Notes under the pieces: generated by a model | Seen by the model: the letters and a program-made list of their open reading frames with translations, nothing else | Databases searched by the model: none | Told to the model about the DNA's origin: nothing | From: Deltaproteobacteria bacterium | GTDB taxonomy: Bacteria; Desulfobacterota; Desulfobacteria; Desulfobacterales; JAABPS01 | DNA: 7,388 bases | Assembly: GCA_019309685.1 (NCBI GenBank) | Contig: JAFDFT010000108.1 | Span: forward strand, 1-7,388 | Direction: 5' to 3' | Shown: positions 1 through 6,225 of the stretch, one piece after another | How the letters are laid out: the number at the start of each line of letters is the position of its first letter | How positions within the stretch are numbered: the first letter of the stretch is position 1 | Translations under genes and position numbers: made by a program

Positions 1-23
1 GCTACTTTACTCAGCGCATCCAT
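1..23 (-). CDS. Possible 5' end of a divergent gene, cut by the window edge
   Basis: On the minus strand an ATG at 23-21 opens a frame reading MDALSKV before the window ends. A purine-rich GGTGGG at 32-27 lies 3 nt upstream and could act as a ribosome binding site, though the spacing is short. Only seven whole codons are visible, so no product can be named. The 55-82 hairpin would lie in its leader. The alternative is chance. Confidence 0.3.
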
Positions 24-54
24 AATCCCACCTTTATTTTAATGCTTATTATAA

Positions 55-82
55 CCAGCCATAGGGTTGTATTTATGGCTGG
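55..82. promoter_or_regulatory. 9-bp perfect inverted repeat (hairpin or operator)
   Basis: CCAGCCATA at 55-63 is exactly complementary to TATGGCTGG at 74-82, with a 10-nt loop. Neither side is followed by a clean T-run, so a classic intrinsic terminator is not supported. It lies about 30 nt upstream of the possible minus-strand start at 23, where it could be a leader hairpin or an operator dyad. The inverted repeat is seen directly; its function is inferred. Confidence 0.4.
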
Positions 83-646
83 AATATTAATAGAAGTGAA
101 GTGGCAAGACGTTGCTTTTTCAAGGAAAGACTATAGAAAAATCCACTTTGTTAATCAAGTAAAATAAAACACAGCATATGTTGTATCAGTCTTCTAGAGA
201 AGTTTAAGACCCATCAGCACGATTATATTTCCTTAAGTTGTCAAAAAAGAAGACCCATTTACAATTTGTAAAAAAACCTGACAGACAGCGCTGATATTTT
301 CTTGAGTATTATCTCCTGGCAGATCCCTTATTATTTAATGCTTACAGCATATTAATCTAATTATTCCTTTTCAAATGTTTTGGCATACTTGTTGCTTTTT
401 ATAATATCAAAGATTGTCGTAACCCAGAAAATTTATGTGCGAATGGTACTATGTTATTGACACCCGTTTCAATAATGCAGATCACGTTCAAGTCTAAAGC
501 GCGGGCCGATTAAAAGCGCAACTTACATAAAGAGTAAGCGAGCATTTTGAAGCGGCTCGCATAGAAGTAATGGGACGTTAAATGTAGGTTTGAGATGGTT
601 TATAGTAAAACAAGTTGCTAACCTAAAGAAGTATAGAGAGGTTGCT
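83..646. other. AT-rich intergenic region upstream of the kinase-like gene
   Basis: No convincing gene is seen here. It holds the sigma-54-like element at 381-396. A second possible hairpin has arms GCGAGC (538-543) and GCTCGC (555-560) around an 11-nt loop, and lies in what would be the leader of the kinase-like gene. A 20-codon ORF at 435-497 has no ribosome binding site and is not called. There is no tRNA-like cloverleaf, no CRISPR-type repeat and no long tandem repeat. Confidence 0.5.
381..396 (+). promoter_or_regulatory. Candidate sigma-54 (-24/-12) promoter
   Basis: TGGCAT (381-386), a 5-nt spacer, then TTGCT (392-396) matches the RpoN consensus TGGCAC-N5-TTGCW with one change. The GG and GC doublets are separated by the required 10 nt. 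Transcription would start near 407, giving a leader of about 180-240 nt before the kinase-like gene. No upstream activator site was recognised. One match in an AT-rich region may be chance. Confidence 0.35.
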
Positions 647-1405
647 GTGAAAAAAAATACCGGGGAAACCACGTATGTGCCAGGGTTTTATGGAAAGAAG
701 AGACCGAGTGTCGCTACATCGATCGACGATTACTACCACGAATGGGAAAAGCGGCAACTTGAATTAAAAAAGGAGAAACCTAAACTTGAGATACCACCGA
801 CCATTTGTTTTTCGCGTAAAATCGGGGTCGGCGCTTTGGAAGTCGCAGACATTCTTGCAAAGAAAATAAATTACCGTGTTTTTGACAGGGAAATTTTAGA
901 TAAAATTGCCGGCAACGCAAAAGTGAGTAAAAAAACAGTTACCTTTTTTGACGAGCATTATCCGGGAAATTTGAGTGAACTCGGTTCGATGCTTTTTGGT
1001 GAAAAGTCTTTCATAAAGAGCGATTACACCAGATATTTATTCAATACGGTTTCTTCTATTGCTTGCATAGAGCCCAGCATATTCGTTGGCCGGGGGACAC
1101 ATTTGATTTTGCCTCGTGATCGTGTTCTTGCCGTCCGATTAGTCGGTGACAGAGCGCATCGTATCAAGCGCTTGGCAAGGATTTTAAAAATTACGGAACA
1201 GGAGGCCGATAGCAAATTAAACAGCATTGACAAGGAGCAGCGGAGTTTTTTCAAAAAGGTGTACGGGAAAAAGGAAGCGTCTCCCTATGAATTCGATATG
1301 GTGATTAACTTCGAGTATATGAACGAACCTCAATGGGCTGCCGATATTGTTGAAAAGGCCTTTGAAGTAAAATTTGGTAATAAAATTGTCGACCGTTCGC
1401 AGTGA
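647..1405 (+). CDS. Cytidylate kinase-like family protein
   Basis: This is a P-loop nucleotide-kinase-type protein resembling the cytidylate kinase-like family (Cytidylate_kin2). Numbered from the GTG at 647, residues 52-63 (TICFSRKIGVGA) sit where the family has its SR-x-x-G-x-G phosphate-binding loop; it lacks the Lys of a standard Walker A, as is usual for these proteins. Further family-like blocks are FDREIL (79-84), VGRGTHLIL (147-155), an Arg-rich lid-like stretch VRLVGDRAHRIKRL (163-176), DKEQRSFFKKVYG (195-207) and FDMVIN (216-221). About 50 mostly charged residues precede the kinase core. The frame stays open upstream and a TTG at 590 would add 19 residues, but the GTG at 647 has the better ribosome binding site, AGAGAGG at 635-641 with 5-nt spacing. 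The true substrate is unknown, and housekeeping Cmk activity is not implied. It appears monocistronic, or leads into the doubtful ORF at 1472. Confidence 0.8.
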   Translation: MKKNTGETTYVPGFYGKKRPSVATSIDDYYHEWEKRQLELKKEKPKLEIPPTICFSRKIGVGALEVADILAKKINYRVFDREILDKIAGNAKVSKKTVTFFDEHYPGNLSELGSMLFGEKSFIKSDYTRYLFNTVSSIACIEPSIFVGRGTHLILPRDRVLAVRLVGDRAHRIKRLARILKITEQEADSKLNSIDKEQRSFFKKVYGKKEASPYEFDMVINFEYMNEPQWAADIVEKAFEVKFGNKIVDRSQ

Positions 1406-1471
1406 AGCCCTTGGCAGAATGTTTCGTAGACAAATGCTGAAAAGAGTTCAACCTTGCTATAGACTGATCGT

Positions 1472-1660
1472 ATGGGGTCGGCAAAACAACGTTGCATACT
1501 TTATTTCACGACAGCTGTTGCCGTTGCTTTGATTTTGGCCCCCCTGGCTGGCGCTGAAATTTATTCAATGTTTGTCATCGTCATTATATTAACGACTATA
1601 CTGCTGATTCCCATTTTGAACTTTTTGTTGAAGAGGCAGGATTCCGCATGTGTACCGTGA
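1472..1660 (+). CDS. Hypothetical small membrane protein (doubtful)
   Basis: A 62-residue ORF starts with ATG at 1472, 66 nt after the kinase-like gene. Residues about 9-28 and 31-53 are strongly hydrophobic and could form two membrane spans joined by a very short turn, followed by a basic LLKRQ tail. No family is recognised and there is no clear Shine-Dalgarno sequence ahead of the ATG, which lowers confidence. It may be a real small membrane protein, a decayed remnant, or a chance ORF. Confidence 0.3.
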   Translation: MGSAKQRCILYFTTAVAVALILAPLAGAEIYSMFVIVIILTTILLIPILNFLLKRQDSACVP

Positions 1661-1815
1661 GATTCTTTTGTTGGACAATGTTATAGTGGTTGTCAAAATA
1701 ACGTTCCGTTCCAGCCACCGCACAATTTAGTTTGGGCTGGCAATAACTCGCGGATAAAATATAACGAATTGAACTAAGCCCCAAAGGAGACCAATTTTAT
1801 CGACTCCTTCCTCCT

Positions 1816-1850
1816 CGTGAATGAGTCAAGGGTAGACTTGGCCCCTTTTC
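1816..1850 (-). repeat. 35-bp dispersed repeat, intact copy (empty group II intron target)
   Basis: This block matches 4291-4318 joined to 6229-6235 at 33 of 35 positions. The differences are T1833 versus C4308 and C1837 versus T4312. Similarity stops abruptly on both sides. Read on the minus strand it supplies the last codons of the HXXEE gene (KRGQVYP then TGA) and about 10 bp beyond. The second copy holds the group II intron between the bases equivalent to 1843 and 1844, so this copy is an unoccupied target. Origin is unknown; it could be the end of a small mobile element or a REP-like repeat. Confidence 0.85.
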
Positions 1851-2374
1851 ATTTTATTGATTGTTTCATATACAATCCATGCATATGTTGCGATTAGTAC
1901 CGTTACCATAGGAAGCGGACCGAATTGTTCAAATGACCAGAACACAAGACCGCCCAATAAAAAAAGTGCTGCTAATGAACGCTTGGATACCCAGCCTTCC
2001 TGAAATGCTTTATATGCAATGAGTACGTTTACAGGAATGTAGAATAGGATAGCAGTAATCAAGCCTGGACTGAAGTGTTTAAAAACTATAGTTCCGCCAG
2101 CATGGAAAATCACATTGTTTGCTTGAGTTGCCATTAAAAATAGAATGACTGATTGTGCGCTGGCTTTGTTTTCGACGATTGAGTGCAGAATAATGTATAC
2201 TAACGTTATCGCAGAGAGAATGACAAATACGGCTTCTGTCGAAAGTGGATTACTGTCAGCAAAATATAACAAGCGCCAAGCTCTGAAATTAAAAATCATG
2301 TGCTCTTCAAAATGGTGGATTGCGTATGCAAGAGGCGCAAATAGCAAACTTATTTTAAAAGTAATTTTGTTCAA
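1826..2374 (-). CDS. HXXEE domain-containing integral membrane protein
   Basis: This 182-residue polytopic membrane protein carries the HXXEE signature near its N-terminus: His20-His21-Phe-Glu23-Glu24-His25. Hydrophobic stretches at about 8-24, 47-66, 74-92, 104-121, 134-150 and 154-169 suggest around six spans. An internal block with N86-N87, H91 and FSPG (101-104) also fits the family; the conserved His and Glu suggest metal binding, but the family's biochemical role is not established. The start is TTG at 2374, with GGAG (2385-2382) 7 nt upstream; the next in-frame Met lies beyond the HXXEE motif, so the TTG is needed. The ribosome binding site lies in the 15-bp gap after the GH79 stop, implying co-transcription and perhaps translational coupling. 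The last residues (KRGQVYP) and stop lie inside the 35-bp repeat at 1816-1850, so the C-terminus may be borrowed rather than ancestral. Confidence 0.85.
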   Translation of the reverse strand: MNKITFKISLLFAPLAYAIHHFEEHMIFNFRAWRLLYFADSNPLSTEAVFVILSAITLVYIILHSIVENKASAQSVILFLMATQANNVIFHAGGTIVFKHFSPGLITAILFYIPVNVLIAYKAFQEGWVSKRSLAALFLLGGLVFWSFEQFGPLPMVTVLIATYAWIVYETINKMKRGQVYP

Positions 2375-2389
2375 TTTGTGTCTCCATTT

Positions 2390-4033
2390 TTAAAATTGAA
2401 TAAAGGTATACGAAAGCGGGTTTACTATAACTGTCGAGGTTTCTTCGCCGGATAGCCTTTGACCCGTTATCGGGGGAAGATATTTGCCATTTACAAGCTC
2501 CAGCTTTTTACCATTAAGATAGACATCTTTTCCCAAAATATCGGGCGTTGTCACCTGGTATAATACACCGCTTTTTTGATTCAGGGTATCAAAAGTAATG
2601 GCTGCCTTTTTTTGATGATCGAGGTTTATGATGAGGGCGGATACACCGGACCCATCAATGTTGCTGTGGGCATACATCCGTATTTTCGGATTCTTTTCGC
2701 TTTTTATAGAGACACTGTAAACATTAGTTCCCATCAGTTTTTTCCAAAGCAGAGAATTCCAGTAATCAGGATTTAATTCAAGTGTGTCCGGATCCATCAT
2801 ACCGTAGTTCATGCCAGCCAAGGTCTGGCGAAAAACCGCTTCAACCCCATTTACAGCTAACAACCCAAGCTGATCGAGCCACCAGAGCCCTGCGATATAA
2901 ACATCAGAAACACCCGGCTCTCCGCCGAACTGGGCATTTCCGGTTTCACCTAGCCAAATTCCCTTTCCCGGTGCATGTTTATTTCTTAGTTCAGTAAAGA
3001 CGCTCGCCCAGCGAGCAGCCTCATCAAGGTTTTCCGGATCAAGCAATCTAGCAGGATGCGCCTTTCGGGAAGCAAAAGGACCACGCCGCGATTGTTGCGG
3101 ATAGTAATGCCAGGCAATGACATCCACATCCTTTCCCGATTTTTCGATCATCCCGTTATAAAATCCAAAAAAAGCTCCCAGAAGCTCTCCCAGAACCGGC
3201 CAAATTGCACTTCCCTGGCTGCCTACGTGTGCATGTGGATAATATTTACTTGTCAGGCCTTTTAATTGCCTTATGTCTTCCTGGTACTGGTCAGTACTGA
3301 CAATATTTGACAGGCCATAAATATACCAGAATAGGTTGTGTTCATTCCCCAGTTCAAAAACGTCTATTTCATACTGTTTTTCTCTGGAATATTTCATCAG
3401 GGCTTCAGCATTTTCGGGGTTCCATTTTTTGGTTTCAGTTCTCGCGGACGGACCTGAATTGAGTGTAAAGGCGAATTTAAGATTATTTCTTTTCACAAAC
3501 TCATTTAGGTTATCCCACTGTTTTCGGGTCATGGTTTGATGGTATCCTTCAGGGACATCCTTTTTATCAGCATAGTCACGATTATCACTTAAATCATAGT
3601 AAACCTTATCTGCTTCTGAACCGCCAATGCGAAGGTAAGCAGGGGTTAATCCTGAAACAAGAATATCCAGATTTTCTCTATTAAAATCAAAAACAGGCGC
3701 ATGCTTGGTTCCCGAGCCTGTTTCGACTTTATCCGCTTTGGGATTCCACCATTTGCCGCCGACCAGTTGTGAGGTGTCTAAAGTAAAAGAAAGATATTCC
3801 GGCAGCACTTTCATGACAGGTTTTGATGTATCAATGGACGCGGTAATATAAATAGTATCACTTGCCGAACCACCGGTAAAACTTACTTCCCTGTCTTTCA
3901 ATTCAATGGATGGAGACATATTGCCCTGAATGATATCGATAACGTTACCACTACCTCCCCAGAATAGGAGTATATGTAATCCAGCTAACACAATAGACAA
4001 AACGAATAGTGTTAATATTAATTTCTTTTTCAT
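2390..4033 (-). CDS. GH79-type glycoside hydrolase (heparanase / beta-glucuronidase family), exported or membrane-anchored
   Basis: This 547-residue protein has the layout of family GH79 (clan GH-A), retaining enzymes that cleave beta-glucuronides such as those in heparan sulfate, hyaluronan-like or plant glycans. Numbered from the ATG at 4033, PAYLRIGGSEAD (131-142) resembles the heparanase strand LRxGGT. FELGNEHN (226-233) gives the acid/base Glu231. AWHYYP (307-312) is the usual His-Tyr-Tyr block, and WLGETGNAQFGG (360-371) gives the nucleophile Glu363. The spacing between the two catalytic Glu is near that in human heparanase. A beta-sandwich tail probably follows from about 440. The N-terminus (MKKK, then about 20 hydrophobic residues) is a signal peptide or membrane anchor; no clear cleavage site or lipobox was seen. 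The frame is open to 4066, but the ATG at 4033 has AGGAG (4042-4038) 4 nt upstream and starts at the export signal. It is the first gene of an operon with HXXEE. The exact substrate is not predictable. Confidence 0.88.
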   Translation of the reverse strand: MKKKLILTLFVLSIVLAGLHILLFWGGSGNVIDIIQGNMSPSIELKDREVSFTGGSASDTIYITASIDTSKPVMKVLPEYLSFTLDTSQLVGGKWWNPKADKVETGSGTKHAPVFDFNRENLDILVSGLTPAYLRIGGSEADKVYYDLSDNRDYADKKDVPEGYHQTMTRKQWDNLNEFVKRNNLKFAFTLNSGPSARTETKKWNPENAEALMKYSREKQYEIDVFELGNEHNLFWYIYGLSNIVSTDQYQEDIRQLKGLTSKYYPHAHVGSQGSAIWPVLGELLGAFFGFYNGMIEKSGKDVDVIAWHYYPQQSRRGPFASRKAHPARLLDPENLDEAARWASVFTELRNKHAPGKGIWLGETGNAQFGGEPGVSDVYIAGLWWLDQLGLLAVNGVEAVFRQTLAGMNYGMMDPDTLELNPDYWNSLLWKKLMGTNVYSVSIKSEKNPKIRMYAHSNIDGSGVSALIINLDHQKKAAITFDTLNQKSGVLYQVTTPDILGKDVYLNGKKLELVNGKYLPPITGQRLSGEETSTVIVNPLSYTFIQF

Positions 4034-4290
4034 ATTACTCCTGTTGCGGTGCGGTATCCTCACCATGTCAAAGATTTATTAAATAGATTAATTGGTTGGA
4101 GCAGTTATATCAATTCTGTGTGGTTTTTTCAACGTTTTAAGGGTCGTTGTTTCCCAGATCAACTTATTTAAAGTTCCCACAAAGGAAGTATAAATAAACT
4201 TAGTAGTATGATGAAAGGACGTTTGAAAGATATGCTTCGTAAAGCAAGGTCCAAGTCTCCCAAATCTTAATCAAGGATTTGAACTTATTG
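4034..4290. other. Intergenic region upstream of the GH79 operon
   Basis: This AT-rich space should hold the promoter of the minus-strand operon. A TTGACA-like box occurs on the minus strand at about 4076-4071, but no well-spaced -10 partner was found, so no promoter is called. A 20-codon plus-strand ORF at 4208-4270 encodes a basic peptide (RLKDMLRKARSK core) with no ribosome binding site at useful spacing; it is treated as chance or a remnant. Confidence 0.4.
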
Positions 4291-4318
4291 CGTGAATGAG
4301 TCAAGGGCAGATTTGGCC
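4291..4318 (-). repeat. 35-bp dispersed repeat, first part of the intron-split copy
   Basis: These 28 bp match 1816-1843 at 26 positions and end exactly where the intron begins. The remaining 7 bp lie after the intron at 6229-6235. As 5' exon it must hold IBS1 (ending TTGGCC at the junction) and IBS2 (around GGGCAGA). Read on the minus strand, the rejoined block would end the small ORF at 6345 with GQICP and a TGA stop. Confidence 0.85.
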
Positions 4319-4795
4319 GTTCGCAGTAACAGCAATAAGTCTAACGGGTTAAAGTCCCGTCCGGGGAATTGTCCGTACGCCCCGGTAGCATGAGGAAGCG
4401 GCGTCGTGGTAACGCGGGGTCGTGAGTTTCCAAACAGCAAAAGAGCAGGCCGTAACGCAAGTGAACCTGTGAGTAGCCTCGTTAACGAATCTGGAGAAGC
4501 CGACCCTGTGGTCAGAAGGGGAAGGCCGTTGGATGAGTGCTGGAATAACGGAAGTGGCGCCCGTCGACTCCCGGGGTAGCAGGGGCGGCATGTTCTTGAA
4601 GACTTACTGCTCAGTGCTGGAGACCCGTCTGCGGGGGTGGGGAGGCCACCAACCGCTGCGTATAAGGAAACGAAAACGCAGTGGCCCCAGATGGGAGTCG
4701 GAGGGGCTCATAGTACCGCTTGAGTTCGAGGGACAACATAACCCCGGACGAGGGAAGGGGCCCTGCTTTGTTCGTGCAACCAAAGAGCGGAGGAT
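4319..4795 (+). ncRNA. Group II intron ribozyme 5' part (domains I-III and start of IV)
   Basis: This GC-rich, highly structured, non-coding stretch precedes the maturase gene. Local hairpins are easy to find, for example CGGG/CCCG arms around 4344-4358. It must contain EBS1 and EBS2. For IBS1 TTGGCC, two candidates are GGCCA (about 4644-4648, five Watson-Crick pairs) and GGTCAG (about 4512-4517, with G-U pairs). For IBS2, TCTGC at about 4627-4631 could pair with GCAGA (4307-4311). A folded model is needed to choose, and apparent ORFs on either strand here are by-products of the RNA structure. Confidence 0.8.
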
Positions 4796-6145
4796 ATGGG
4801 GATTGTCGTGACGCTATTAACCCCTTCAAGTATCAGAACGCTACAGAGGAAGCTTTACCGTAAGGCCAAGCAAGAGCCGGCCTATCGCTTTTACGCGCTC
4901 TACGACAAGATCAGTCGGAAAGACATACTCAGTCATGCCTTGCGTCTTGTCCGTGCCAATCGAGGCAGTCCCGGTATCGATGGGATCAGCTCTGACGCCA
5001 TAGAGAGCGGAATTGGGGTAGACACGTTCTTGCGGGAACTTGCCCGTGATCTGAAAGACAAGACCTACCAAGCCCAACCGGTAAGGCGCGTTATGATCCC
5101 CAAAGCGGACGGCACTCAGCGCCCGTTGGGGATACCCACGCTACGCGACCGGGTAGCGCAAATGGCGGTGAAACTTGTCATCGAGCCGATCTTTGAAGCC
5201 GGCTTCTGTCCGAACTCATACGGATTTAGGCCCAGTAAATCGGCCCACGATGCCGTGGACGACATCGCCAATGCACTGTGGGCTGGCTACACCCAAGTCA
5301 TTGATGCTGACCTGTCGAAATACTTCGACAGCATTCCGCACGCCAAGCTGCTGGCCGTGGTTTCCGAGCGAATTGTTGACGGGGGTATCTTGCACCTCAT
5401 CAAGCAATGGCTAAAAGCCCCGGTTATAGGTGAAGACGGCAACGGAGTGAGGAAGACCGTGGGTGGCGTCAAAGGCCGTCGTAGAGGCACGCCGCAAGGT
5501 GGTGTAATCTCGCCGCTACTGGCTAACTGCTATCTGCATATTCTTGATCGGATATGGCAACGGCGGGACCTGAAAGGAAAGTTGTCAGCGCACCTTGCGC
5601 GCTACGCAGATGACTTTGTCGTGATGTGCCGAAAAGATGTAGAGGAGCCGCTAAATGTGGTGCGCCACGTACTGGAACGACTGGGTCTTAGTCTCAATGA
5701 GACCAAGACCCATATCGTGGATGCCACCCAGGCGGGTTTTAACTTCCTTGGGTTTTCGATTCGGATAAATCGAGGAATGCGCACCGGAAAGCCGTACCCG
5801 CATGTCTGTCCAGCGGCCAAATCGCTGAGGAAAATAAAGGCGAGGCTGACAGAACTGACGGGAAGGGAATTGACCCCCATTCCCTTGGATAAGATTGTGA
5901 GAAACGTAAACCGCAGCCTGAAAGGTTGGGTGATTTACTTCCATTATCGGAATTCGAGTCAGGGTCTGGAAAAGGTCAAAACCCATGCGGAACAACGTCT
6001 GCGCACCCACTTGAGGAAGCGTCACAAGGTGAAAGACAGAGGGATAGGCGAAGGCCGCTTCCCGAGTGCTGATCTGTACCGGCGCTATGGGTTATGCAAA
6101 GTTCCCACAACAGAAGGCTGGAAATCGGCGCATGTCTTGAGGTGA
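4796..6145 (+). CDS. ltrA: Group II intron-encoded reverse transcriptase/maturase
   Basis: This 449-residue protein binds the intron RNA, helps it splice, and copies it into DNA at the target. Visible blocks are the RT0-like RANRGSPGIDGIS (53-65), RT2 MIPKADGTQRPLGIPTLRD (100-118), RT3 DADLSKYFD (170-178, catalytic Asp172), RT4 GTPQGGVISPLLAN (231-244), RT5 YADD (270-273, catalytic Asp272 and Asp273), RT7 FNFLGF (315-320), then the maturase X domain about 360-412 including LKGWVIYFHYRNS. It ends just after LCKVPTTEGWKSAH, with no HNH endonuclease domain, so insertion probably uses replication-fork primers or reverse splicing into single-stranded DNA, as for other endonuclease-less introns. 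GGAGG (4789-4793) lies only 2 nt before the ATG. An in-frame GTG at 4808 is an alternative start but is too far from that site. The catalytic set is complete, with no frameshift. The symbol is the generic name for this protein type. Confidence 0.95.
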   Translation: MGIVVTLLTPSSIRTLQRKLYRKAKQEPAYRFYALYDKISRKDILSHALRLVRANRGSPGIDGISSDAIESGIGVDTFLRELARDLKDKTYQAQPVRRVMIPKADGTQRPLGIPTLRDRVAQMAVKLVIEPIFEAGFCPNSYGFRPSKSAHDAVDDIANALWAGYTQVIDADLSKYFDSIPHAKLLAVVSERIVDGGILHLIKQWLKAPVIGEDGNGVRKTVGGVKGRRRGTPQGGVISPLLANCYLHILDRIWQRRDLKGKLSAHLARYADDFVVMCRKDVEEPLNVVRHVLERLGLSLNETKTHIVDATQAGFNFLGFSIRINRGMRTGKPYPHVCPAAKSLRKIKARLTELTGRELTPIPLDKIVRNVNRSLKGWVIYFHYRNSSQGLEKVKTHAEQRLRTHLRKRHKVKDRGIGEGRFPSADLYRRYGLCKVPTTEGWKSAHVLR

Positions 6146-6156
6146 AGAACATCGGA

Positions 6157-6190
6157 AAGCCGTGTGCGGGAAAACCGCACGCACGGTTTG
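6157..6190 (+). ncRNA. Group II intron domain V (catalytic hairpin)
   Basis: A 34-nt hairpin begins 12 nt after the maturase stop. The lower stem pairs AAGCCGTG (6157-6164) with CACGGTTT (6182-6189). A 2-nt bulge CG interrupts the 3' side, and the upper stem pairs TGCGG (6165-6169) with CCGCA (6175-6179) around a GAAA-type loop. The catalytic AGC triad is at 6158-6160. This is the textbook domain V shape and the strongest evidence for an intact ribozyme. Confidence 0.95.
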
Positions 6191-6192
6191 AT

Positions 6193-6225
6193 GAGGGAGG
6201 GCATGCGAAAGCCTGTCCTCTACTC
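6193..6225 (+). ncRNA. Group II intron domain VI with bulged branch-point A
   Basis: GAG (6193-6195) pairs with CTC (6223-6225). A6222 is then left unpaired, and pairing resumes as GGAGG (6196-6200, including one G-U) with CCTCT (6217-6221). A GC-GAAA-GC tip closes the hairpin near 6205-6212. The bulged A6222 is 7 nt from the 3' splice site when its own position is counted, as expected for lariat formation, and supports an intron end at 6228. Confidence 0.9.

Noticed and set aside
102..116. Second sigma-54-like element (TGGCAA then TTGCT)
   Set aside because: Only 9 nt separate the GG and GC doublets, one short of the strict spacing RpoN needs.
435..497. 20-codon ORF (begins MCEWYY) in the leader region
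   Set aside because: No ribosome binding site, very short, and no repeated or regulatory codon pattern typical of a leader peptide.
1394..1404. Shared 11-mer CCGTTCGCAGT at the end of the kinase-like gene and at the intron 5' junction (4317)
   Set aside because: Several 11-base matches are expected by chance in a window of this size, and the similarity does not extend.
1711..1740. CCAGCC ... GGCTGG inverted repeat as a terminator
   Set aside because: Only 6 bp with an 18-nt loop and no following T-run.
1760..1782. Integron attC-like half (TATAAC, then GAATTGAACTAAGCCCC)
   Set aside because: It resembles one arm of an attC, but no matching complementary arm with the inverse core site was found within about 150 bp on either side.
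1783..1808. AAGGAG ... CTCCTT inverted repeat downstream of the HXXEE gene as terminator
   Set aside because: Short stem, 14-nt loop and no T-tract on either strand, so termination is not supported.
4034..4066. Longer GH79 start at GTG or ATG-like codon near 4066
   Set aside because: It would place 11 polar residues before the export signal and lacks a good ribosome binding site, while the ATG at 4033 has AGGAG at suitable distance and begins the typical MKKK plus hydrophobic pattern.
4349..4829. ORFs on both strands ahead of the maturase (4349-4591 minus, 4533-4811 plus, 4611-4829 minus)
   Set aside because: They lie in the structured RNA of intron domains I-III, whose GC-rich paired sequence leaves long open frames by chance; none resembles a protein family.
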